A DNA stretch of 9,446 nucleotides. It comes from CAVSUR01 sp052143655 (GTDB taxonomy: Bacteria; Actinomycetota; Actinomycetes; Streptosporangiales; Streptosporangiaceae). A model generated the notes under the pieces. That model saw only the letters and a program-made list of their open reading frames with translations, ran no database searches and was not told the DNA's origin. The position numbers were made by a program, and so were the translations under genes. Positions 1-4,467 of the stretch are shown piece by piece. The first letter of the stretch is position 1; each line of letters starts with the position of its first letter. Location: contig JBKQSL010000267.1 of assembly GCA_052143655.1 (NCBI GenBank), forward strand, positions 1-9,446, read 5' to 3'.

Positions 1-278
1 CGGCCGAGGCCCTGGACGTGACCCAGATCGAGGCCCGGCACCCGGTCTGGACCGGCTGCCCGCCACCGCCCGGCCCGCTGGACTGCCTGGTCCAGCTACG
101 CGCCCACGCCGACCCGATCCCGGCCACTGCGGTTGCCAACGGCGCAACCCTGAGCCTGACCCTGCATATCCCGGCTCGCGGGATAGCCCCCGGCCAGGCC
201 GCAGTCCTGTACGCGGGCGAGACGGTCCTCGGCTCGGCCACAATCGCCGGCTCCCCGCCAAGACGCCAGCGCGGGTAG
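1..278 (+). CDS. mnmA: tRNA-specific 2-thiouridylase MnmA, C-terminal end (partial)
   Basis: This is the last ~91 codons of a gene that enters from the left edge; the frame is open from base 3 and ends at TAG 276-278. The GTG at 18 is internal, not a start. The visible part matches the C-terminal beta-barrel domain of MnmA/TrmU: a VQLRAHADPIPAT segment, then PARGIAPGQAAVLY and VLGSATI close to the end. MnmA uses ATP and a persulfide sulfur to make 2-thiouridine at position 34 of the Lys, Glu and Gln tRNAs. The PP-loop and catalytic cysteines lie outside the window. The short tail after the GSATI motif (GSPPRRQRG) is unremarkable. In many actinomycetes mnmA sits close to the metE-like and ligA genes, which are found here too but 3.1 kb away. 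The assignment rests on recalled family motifs. Confidence 0.88.
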   Translation, partial: AEALDVTQIEARHPVWTGCPPPPGPLDCLVQLRAHADPIPATAVANGATLSLTLHIPARGIAPGQAAVLYAGETVLGSATIAGSPPRRQRG

Positions 279-290
279 CTCTCAAAGGTC

Positions 291-333
291 GATGGAACAT
301 TTGCCGCTGTTGTTTTAGCAGCGATGCTCCATC
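291..333. terminator. Imperfect hairpin just after mnmA
   Basis: A 10-base outer arm (291-300) pairs with 324-333 with one mismatch, and CGCTG 305-309 pairs with CAGCG 319-323. The loop is 9 nt, with a 4-nt bulge on the left side. It starts 13 bases after the mnmA stop, so a role in transcription termination or mRNA 3'-end protection is likely. There is no U tract, which is common in actinomycetes. Confidence 0.45.
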
Positions 334-349
334 CACTCCATTGGCGTCG

Positions 350-386
350 CTCAGTCGGCCGCCTCGGTGCACCCCGGCTGACTGAG
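350..386. terminator. Second hairpin after mnmA, possibly bidirectional
   Basis: CTCAGTCGGCC (350-360) pairs with GGCTGACTGAG (376-386) over 11 positions, including one G-U pair on the plus strand, around a 15-nt loop. Together with the hairpin at 291-333 it could end mnmA transcription. It could also end transcripts coming from the minus-strand side. Confidence 0.5.
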
Positions 387-423
387 GCACGCCAGCGTCG
401 GCAGCGCGCAGCGGGACCGGCGC

Positions 424-445
424 GGCCTGGCGGGACGGCCAGGCC
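424..445. terminator. 8-bp perfect hairpin downstream of the tiny minus-strand gene
   Basis: GGCCTGGC (424-431) and GCCAGGCC (438-445) form a perfect 8-bp stem with a 6-nt loop. It lies 34 bases beyond the stop of the 20-codon minus-strand reading frame, where that gene's terminator would be expected. There is no U tract. Confidence 0.4.
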
Positions 446-479
446 CCGCCAATACGTCCCGTGCGCGCCGTCGGCGTGA

Positions 480-542
480 TCAGCGTGGGTCGTAGTGCTC
501 GTAGCGGTACTGAACCGACGGACGACCGTGACGCTTCGCCAT
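480..542 (-). CDS. Candidate 20-aa protein with a strong ribosome binding site
   Basis: A 20-codon frame on the minus strand runs from ATG (542-540) to TGA (482-480). The product begins MAKRHGRPSV and ends YRYEHYDPR. It is basic at the N-terminus, rich in Tyr and His at the C-terminus, and has no membrane segment or cysteine. The support is the ribosome binding site: a GGGAGGGAGGT tract at 548-558 whose GGAGGT core (548-553) is 5 nt from the ATG, the strongest in this part of the window. A structured leader lies upstream (568-605) and a perfect hairpin downstream (424-445), so the unit looks self-contained. I recognise no family. It could be a small protein, a leader peptide that has lost its downstream gene, or chance. 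A longer overlapping frame starting at 618 is judged spurious. Confidence 0.35.
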   Translation of the reverse strand: MAKRHGRPSVQYRYEHYDPR

Positions 543-567
543 GACATACCTCCCTCCCGCCGCAGGG

Positions 568-605
568 ACTGGCGGTCACTGAGAGTAAGTGCTCATGCCG
601 CCAGT
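568..605 (-). promoter_or_regulatory. Structured leader upstream of the tiny gene
   Basis: ACTGGCGG (568-575) pairs perfectly with CCGCCAGT (598-605). Inside it, CACT (577-580) pairs with AGTG (588-591) around a 7-nt loop. On the minus strand this stem lies 15 nt upstream of the purine-rich ribosome binding tract, so it would fall in the 5' leader if transcription starts further upstream. A regulatory role is inference. Confidence 0.3.
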
Positions 606-788
606 GTCTGATCGACATGTGCTTTCCTAAGATGCCTGTCTCGTCCACTGAGCCGCAATAGACATCTAGCCGGACAAGATTTCGAGACTGTGTGCATTTT
701 GTCGCGAAATGTAACTCTGGCCTGCGCTGATCCGGCGCAGCGTCGATCGGCCTCCAGGTGAGGCGTAAACGAAATACTTACCGTTAGG
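606..788. other. AT-richer spacer with small inverted repeats, no gene seen
   Basis: This stretch is clearly less GC-rich than the flanking genes. It holds an ATTTCG/CGAAAT inverted repeat (679-684, 705-710), a CTGCGC/GCGCAG hairpin (722-727, 735-740) and the GGTTAATAACC palindrome that crosses its right border (787-797). I see no convincing reading frame or promoter. It probably contains the promoter of the tiny minus-strand gene. Confidence 0.4.
723..738. repeat. 16-bp direct repeat, copy 1
   Basis: TGCGCTGATCCGGCGC occurs here and again, identically, at 946-961. This copy sits within a small hairpin (722-740) just past the end of the acetyltransferase reading frame. The second copy lies inside the gene's unusual 3' extension. 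Confidence 0.6.
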
Positions 789-1694
789 TTAATAACCGGA
801 GTGTCTATCGGGGTTACCGAGCCTGGCCAGCACTATCGTGACCAGATAGGAAAAATAACGCGCGGGTGAAAATTGAGTCTCAGGGCGCTGGGTTATTACG
901 GCATGGCGAGCCTCGCTGCGCGGACTGGCGACCCCCCGACGGATATGCGCTGATCCGGCGCGTCCGGCGCGAGTTCTGTCGGATCGCCTGCCGTGGATCC
1001 GTTCCCTGCGGCCGGCCAGCAACCGCGGAGGGTGGCCTCGGTCAGACTTGTCCGGGCGCGCCAGGCATGAGAGTTGGTGGTCCCGGAGGTGCTCAGCCGG
1101 ACTATGCCGCGCTTGCTCCTCGCGGATCGGCGGCGCGAGGGCCAGTATTTCCCAGAACAGGGTCTTCCGGGCATCCGTGATCTCGGCCACAGGCTTGTAG
1201 AACAGCGCCGCCGACGGGTAACCCTCGTCCTGGCAGAACCGCAGGAAGCAGAACCCGCGCTTCGTGTAGTAGCCATGCAAGGCTGTGTTAGTCGTCCAGA
1301 CGTCGATCCGGATGACCTGTGCGCCGAACTCCCGCCGGGCCCGTGCGCCTGCCCAGTCGACGAGAGCGGAGCCGATCTGCTGCCCGGAGTAGTCCCGGGC
1401 CACGATCAGCCGTGACACATAGCAGGCGGGAACTTTCAGTTCCCCGGTCCGCCAGAGGTCGGTGTTGCCCTCCGACCGGAATGTGATGGTCGCGACTGGC
1501 GTCTGACGGTAAAGGACTAGCCATGTCCTGCATGCAAGGAGCCCGCGAAGGACGCGGGCATCACGTTCTGCCCTGTTCGGCCAGGGCTTGGACCACTGGT
1601 CAGTGTTCTTGTCCCGGAGCCATTCTGATGCCTCGTCAATGAACCCGAGGATGACCGGGAGATCTTCTGGTGTCGCAAGGCGAATCTGGAGCAT
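789..1694 (-). CDS. GNAT-family N-acetyltransferase with long C-terminal extension
   Basis: A 301-aa product. Residues 1 to about 170 form a GNAT fold: an N-terminal IRLATPEDLPVILGFIDEA strand-helix, a VSRLIV strand followed by the acetyl-CoA pyrophosphate loop Q105-Q-I-G-S-A110, then NTALHGYYTKRGF (136-148), typical of motif B. It should transfer acetyl from acetyl-CoA to an amine; the substrate is unknown. GNAT proteins are usually 150-200 aa. Residues from about 190 on are Arg-, His- and Pro-rich, match nothing I recognise and look like read-through past a lost stop. Start ATG 1694-1692 has an AGGA-type ribosome site 12 nt upstream. It lies 102 bases downstream of the gntR-type gene on the same strand, so co-transcription is likely. 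Third-position GC is well below that of ligA, suggesting transfer. Confidence 0.8.
   Translation of the reverse strand: MLQIRLATPEDLPVILGFIDEASEWLRDKNTDQWSKPWPNRAERDARVLRGLLACRTWLVLYRQTPVATITFRSEGNTDLWRTGELKVPACYVSRLIVARDYSGQQIGSALVDWAGARARREFGAQVIRIDVWTTNTALHGYYTKRGFCFLRFCQDEGYPSAALFYKPVAEITDARKTLFWEILALAPPIREEQARHSPAEHLRDHQLSCLARPDKSDRGHPPRLLAGRRERIHGRRSDRTRAGRAGSAHIRRGVASPRSEARHAVITQRPETQFSPARYFSYLVTIVLARLGNPDRHSGY
946..961. repeat. 16-bp direct repeat, copy 2
   Basis: Exact second copy of the 16-mer at 723-738, in the same orientation and 223 bases away. It lies in the part of the acetyltransferase frame that does not resemble the GNAT family. Confidence 0.6.
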
Positions 1695-1737
1695 TAGTCG
1701 GCGGCTTCCTGATCATGGATAGTGCGGCGAACGGGGT

Positions 1738-1760
1738 ACGGGCCGGGTTTCCGGTCCCGT
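1738..1760. terminator. Hairpin between the GntR and acetyltransferase genes
   Basis: ACGGG plus CCGG (1738-1746) pair with CCGG plus CCCGT (1751-1754, 1756-1760), giving 9 bp with a single bulged T and a 4-nt loop. It lies within the 102-base intercistronic gap. It could be a partial terminator, an attenuator or a processing site that sets the ratio of regulator to acetyltransferase. Confidence 0.35.
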
Positions 1761-1796
1761 CTCGCGGCCGTGCGTCCTTCCATGCGCCGTGCCCGT

Positions 1797-2609
1797 TCAT
1801 GATGCACCTGCGCCGGGATCAGATTCCTGAGCTGCAGGAATCGCGTCGGGAACCTTGCCGGAGGTGACGACGAACTGGTTCCGGTCTGCGGGGTACGTGG
1901 TCACGGTGACCCGGATGGGCTGGCCGTCTCCGTCAAAGGCGGTGCGCTGGAGTTCGAAGACGGCGATGCGCCCGTCGTCGGGAAGTCGGAAGAACGCTGA
2001 CTCGACCATGTCGGGCGCGCGGACGATGATCTTGTCCTGCCAGCCGGCCTGCTTCACGTTCAGCACCTGCTCTAGGTAACGAACCGTGCCATCGGCCATG
2101 TCCTCGGCCTTCAGCAGGTCGACCGCACCTTGTTCCACGTAGCGCATCGGGTAGAACGAGGTCTGCAGTGACCATGGCGTGTCGTCGATGAATCGCCGCT
2201 GGTGACGACTGACAACGTTCGTGCCCTCGGGCAGCATGAGCTCACTCGCTACCATGCCCGTGGCCTGCTGAACCTCGATGCGTGGATCAGACACGTCCGC
2301 CTTGCGCAGGCCCGCCTCGACGGCGGAAAGGTAGGTCCGTCCTTCGCTGCCGAAGCCGCTCTGGACGTCGAGCGGGGTGACGAAGGGATTGATCTTCTCC
2401 ACGACGAAGGTGCCCTTGCCGGGCCGGGTCTCGACGACGCCCCGGCTGATGAGCCATTTCATGGCGTCACGAACCGTGTTGCGAGACGAGTCGTACTCTT
2501 CGCGAAGCTCCAGCTCGGTGGGCAGCGGCTTGCCGCCACGACCTAGGTCGCCAGAATCGATCTTGTGCAGCAGATCCTCGGCGATCTGCCGGTACATCGG
2601 ATCAGGCAT
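1797..2609 (-). CDS. GntR-family (HutC/UTRA type) transcriptional regulator
   Basis: A 270-aa repressor. Residues 4-70 are a GntR winged helix: YRQIAEDLLHKIDSGDL, then LPTELELREEYDSSRNTVRDAMKWL with the recognition helix, and a wing RPGKGTFVV (62-70). Residues about 90-248 match a UTRA effector domain, with LPEGTNVVSRHQRRFIDDTPW, a SFYPM segment at 151-155 and a closing VTVTTYPADRNQF strand. Such proteins bind palindromic operators and release them when a small ligand occupies UTRA; the ligand here cannot be told. It resembles the KorSA-like regulators of actinomycete integrative elements, by recall only. Start ATG 2609-2607 follows a strong AAGGAGG (2620-2614) by 4 nt. The acetyltransferase gene lies downstream on the same strand and a small membrane protein diverges from it. 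The promoter region contains several palindromes, so autoregulation is likely. Confidence 0.9.
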   Translation of the reverse strand: MPDPMYRQIAEDLLHKIDSGDLGRGGKPLPTELELREEYDSSRNTVRDAMKWLISRGVVETRPGKGTFVVEKINPFVTPLDVQSGFGSEGRTYLSAVEAGLRKADVSDPRIEVQQATGMVASELMLPEGTNVVSRHQRRFIDDTPWSLQTSFYPMRYVEQGAVDLLKAEDMADGTVRYLEQVLNVKQAGWQDKIIVRAPDMVESAFFRLPDDGRIAVFELQRTAFDGDGQPIRVTVTTYPADRNQFVVTSGKVPDAIPAAQESDPGAGAS

Positions 2610-2652
2610 CCGTCCTCCTTAGAGGTCCCAACCACACCAATAGACCCTCTTG

Positions 2653-2696
2653 CCTGAATTATTGGGCTACTTGGGCTTATCCCATTGTACTTCAGG
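2653..2696. promoter_or_regulatory. Repeat-rich leader of the gntR-type gene
   Basis: Two TTGGGCT copies, at 2662-2668 and 2671-2677, have a 9-base period. They are bracketed by a CCTGAA/TTCAGG inverted repeat (2653-2658, 2691-2696). They lie around and just downstream of the predicted start site of the minus-strand gntR-type transcript. This is a plausible second operator or mRNA structure; its function is inferred from position. Confidence 0.35.
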
Positions 2697-2710
2697 TCAC
2701 ATCCTGCCAA
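2684..2710 (-). promoter_or_regulatory. Candidate promoter of the gntR-type gene
   Basis: Read on the minus strand, TTGGCA (2710-2705) precedes TACAAT (2689-2684) with a 15-nt spacer. The -10 element is close to consensus, but the spacing is shorter than the ideal 17. It would give a leader of roughly 65-70 nt ending at the AAGGAGG ribosome site. Confidence 0.4.
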
Positions 2711-2743
2711 CATAGGAACACTACCAAAGGTTGGTATGACCTG
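2693..2743. promoter_or_regulatory. Candidate GntR operator region (nested inverted repeats)
   Basis: A 15-base palindrome TACCAA-AGG-TTGGTA (2722-2736) sits just upstream of the predicted gntR -35. A second inverted repeat, CAGGTCA (2693-2699) with TGACCTG (2737-2743), encloses it, and its right arm abuts the palindrome directly. GntR-family regulators bind short interrupted palindromes in their own control regions, so the 2722-2736 element is the best operator candidate. It also lies upstream of the divergent membrane-protein gene. Confidence 0.45.
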
Positions 2744-2804
2744 GATAGCAGGGGACAGCCTAGCAGTACTAGCCGATGGGGGTGCAAGGACTGCTGGGGA
2801 AGTT

Positions 2805-2825
2805 CCGAGAACCTGCCGGTCTCGG
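2805..2825 (+). promoter_or_regulatory. Stem-loop upstream of the small membrane protein gene
   Basis: CCGAG (2805-2809) pairs with CTCGG (2821-2825), continued by ACC/GGT with one bulged A. It lies 75 bases before the ATG of the membrane-protein gene. Nothing else in 2744-2899 resembles a strong promoter, so the start of this transcript is unknown. The hairpin may be part of its leader. Confidence 0.3.
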
Positions 2826-2899
2826 TCGCCCAACACCCGCTCACGAGCCAGGGAGGCTCCGCCAGGACCTAGCCGCCGACGGATGAAAGGGGAACCGTC

Positions 2900-3166
2900 A
2901 TGGCAGCAATCTTCGTCATCGCCGCCGCAGTCGTCTTCGTGGCCGGAGGGATCGCCGGGGTCATCATCCTGGTCAGCGTGGCCAGTATCCGGGAGGACCG
3001 CAGGCCGCGACTGAACCGGGAGGCGCCAGACCGGATCACCGCCGCCGGCCGGTACGTGACCCGGCTGGACGTGCGGCGGCCGACTGACACGACCCGCCGG
3101 GGCCGTCGCGAGGACAGCTACCTGGAGGTGACAGGACGGTCCGAGCGCGGAGATCCGTGGGCCTAG
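2900..3166 (+). CDS. Small single-pass membrane protein of unknown function
   Basis: An 88-aa protein. Residues 3-28 are a hydrophobic helix (Ile, Val, Ala and Gly only, with a GGIAG bend), followed by SIREDRRPR. The remaining ~55 residues are charged, with eleven or more Arg, and end ERGDPWA. By the positive-inside rule the N-terminus is outside and the basic tail in the cytoplasm. There is no cysteine lipobox or cleavage site, so it should stay anchored. Start ATG 2900 follows AAGGGG (2887-2892) by 7 nt. It diverges from the gntR-type gene across a 290-base palindrome-rich gap and is closed 22 bases later by a strong hairpin, so it is probably monocistronic. Short proteins of this build next to GntR regulators recur in actinomycete mobile elements as I recall them. 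No function can be given. Confidence 0.75.
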   Translation: MAAIFVIAAAVVFVAGGIAGVIILVSVASIREDRRPRLNREAPDRITAAGRYVTRLDVRRPTDTTRRGRREDSYLEVTGRSERGDPWA

Positions 3167-3188
3167 CACTGGCTCCGCGCACTTGATG

Positions 3189-3228
3189 CTGCGGCCGCGC
3201 CACCAGCCGGGGGCTGGCGCGGCCGCAG
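3189..3228 (+). terminator. Strong 14-bp hairpin terminator
   Basis: CTGCGGCCGCGCCA (3189-3202) pairs perfectly with TGGCGCGGCCGCAG (3215-3228) around a 12-nt loop. It begins 22 bases after the stop of the membrane-protein gene. There is no U tract, but it is the longest perfect stem in the window. It insulates the metE-like gene from the islet. Confidence 0.7.
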
Positions 3229-3403
3229 TTCCCTGCCAAGCCGGGCCTTCCGGACATGCGCTGGATGAGCTGCCGCCTGTAGGAGCGCAGCTCAGGTATG
3301 CGGTGACCGGAAAACGGTAATTAACGCTCATGGCCTCCGCGTCGCACCGTTACCGGGGCGCGGTGCGGTGCGGACGGTCATCCGGGTCGCCGGATCGCGG
3401 CGC

Positions 3404-3420
3404 TAGAGTCAGCAATCGTG
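3404..3420 (+). promoter_or_regulatory. Candidate leaderless promoter of the metE-like gene
   Basis: TAGAGT (3404-3409) fits the TANNNT -10 pattern and ends 8 nt before the GTG at 3418. No Shine-Dalgarno sequence lies in between. This arrangement is typical of actinobacterial leaderless mRNAs, in which transcription starts at or next to the start codon. No clear -35 is visible. Confidence 0.5.
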
Positions 3421-4467
3421 CAGCACACCCCCGCAGAACCCGTCCCGTGGGCCCCCGCCGCCGCCACCGGCATCGGCTCCATGCCGGGCGGCAGCCCCGC
3501 CGGTGCCAGTGCCGTCATCTTCGGCGAGCTGCCCGACCTCCCGCACCTGCCCGAGCTGCCGGGCCGCGGGCCGGGCGCGGACATGATCGGCCGCACGGCC
3601 GCGCTGCTGGTAGACATGCCGACGGAGACGACGCCGGGCGGCTGGAAACTGGCCATGCGGCCTGGCCGGGACCAGCGCCGCGCTGCCTCTTATCTGTCCG
3701 CCGACCTGGACGCGCTGGAGGAAGCCGCCGACGGGTACTCCGGACCGGTCAAGATCGGTGTCTGCGGGCCCTGGACGCTGGCCGCCGCGCTGGAGCGCAG
3801 CCGCTCCGCCGACCCGGTCCTGTCGGACCCCGGGGCGATCGCGGACCTGATCGCGTCCCTGGCCGAGGGCGTGGCCGCGCACGTCGCCGACGTCCGCAAG
3901 CGGATCCCGGGAGCCACGGTCCTGCTCCAGCTGGACGAGCCGTCGCTGCCCGCGGCGCTGGCCGGGGCAGTGCCGACGGCCAGCGGGCTGAACCGGGTCG
4001 GGGCCATCGACGGCGTCGCAGCGGCTGACGGACTGCGGACCGTGCTGACTGCCGGGGCGGCGTTCGGCCTGGTGCACTGCTGCGCCGCGGACGTCCCGTT
4101 CGGCGTCGTGCGGGAGGCGGGGGCGGGCGCGGTCAGCTTCGACCTCAGCCAGCTGCGGTCGCCGGACCTCGACCGCGTCGCCGAGACCGCCGAGGCCGGC
4201 CTCGGACTGCTGGTCGGCGCACTGTCACAGGCAGATGCGAAACTACTGCCGGGTGCCCGCCCCGCCGACCCGCGGCCGGTCGCGTCCCGGGTGATCACCT
4301 TGTGGCACCGGGCCGGGCTGCCGCCGCGGACGCTGGCCCGCCAGGTGGTGATCACGCCGGCATGCGGCCTGGCCGGCGTGTCCCCCGAGGCGGCCCGGGC
4401 GGCGCTCAGACTGTGCCGGGATGCGGCGCGGGCCGCGCCCGAGCTGATCGAGGAGGAGCCGCGATGA
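3418..4467 (+). CDS. MetE-like cobalamin-independent methionine synthase (catalytic core only)
   Basis: A 349-aa TIM-barrel protein related to the C-terminal catalytic half of MetE, much shorter than the ~750-aa two-domain enzyme. An early IGSMPGG segment (19-25), QLDEPSLP (171-178), LVHCCA with H220 and C222, and ITPACGLAG with C316 fit the His-x-Cys and Cys zinc ligands that activate the homocysteine thiol. The likely reaction is methyl transfer to homocysteine. Single-barrel homologues may use a donor other than methyltetrahydrofolate, so the donor is left open. Start GTG 3418 is chosen because a TAGAGT box lies 8 nt upstream and no ribosome site is present. It ends in an ATGA overlap with ligA (ATG 4464, TGA 4465-4467), so the two are co-transcribed and translationally coupled. 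Codon use is strongly G/C-ending, unlike the islet genes upstream. Confidence 0.82.
   Translation: MQHTPAEPVPWAPAAATGIGSMPGGSPAGASAVIFGELPDLPHLPELPGRGPGADMIGRTAALLVDMPTETTPGGWKLAMRPGRDQRRAASYLSADLDALEEAADGYSGPVKIGVCGPWTLAAALERSRSADPVLSDPGAIADLIASLAEGVAAHVADVRKRIPGATVLLQLDEPSLPAALAGAVPTASGLNRVGAIDGVAAADGLRTVLTAGAAFGLVHCCAADVPFGVVREAGAGAVSFDLSQLRSPDLDRVAETAEAGLGLLVGALSQADAKLLPGARPADPRPVASRVITLWHRAGLPPRTLARQVVITPACGLAGVSPEAARAALRLCRDAARAAPELIEEEPR

Noticed and set aside
1..618. Long minus-strand frame open from ATG 618 to the left window edge
   Set aside because: It runs antisense through mnmA, has an Arg/Gly/Ser/Pro-rich product with no recognisable domain, and open antisense frames are common at this GC content. 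The 20-codon frame inside it, with a strong RBS, is better supported.
2760..2772. CTAG-CAGTA-CTAG short palindrome as an operator or insertion-site mark
   Set aside because: Arms of only 4 bp, with no position relative to a recognisable promoter. Too weak to call.
2543..3331. 262-codon minus-strand frame upstream of the gntR-type gene
   Set aside because: It overlaps the RBS and start of the gntR-type gene and the membrane-protein gene, with no RBS or domain of its own.
3229..3417. Riboswitch (SAM or cobalamin) before the metE-like gene
   Set aside because: No recognisable conserved core of either class was seen, and the gene appears to be leaderless. Only a CGGTAA/TTACCG inverted repeat (3315-3320, 3350-3355) was noted, without evidence of function.
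279..3417. tRNA gene or attachment site at the borders of the islet
   Set aside because: I looked for a cloverleaf, a CCA-ending acceptor arm and matching terminal repeats at both borders and found none that I could support.
4302..4463. Upstream in-frame extension of ligA
   Set aside because: The extra residues overlap the metE-like gene, are unlike LigA and lack a ribosome site. ATG 4464 has AGGAGG and the correct N-terminus.
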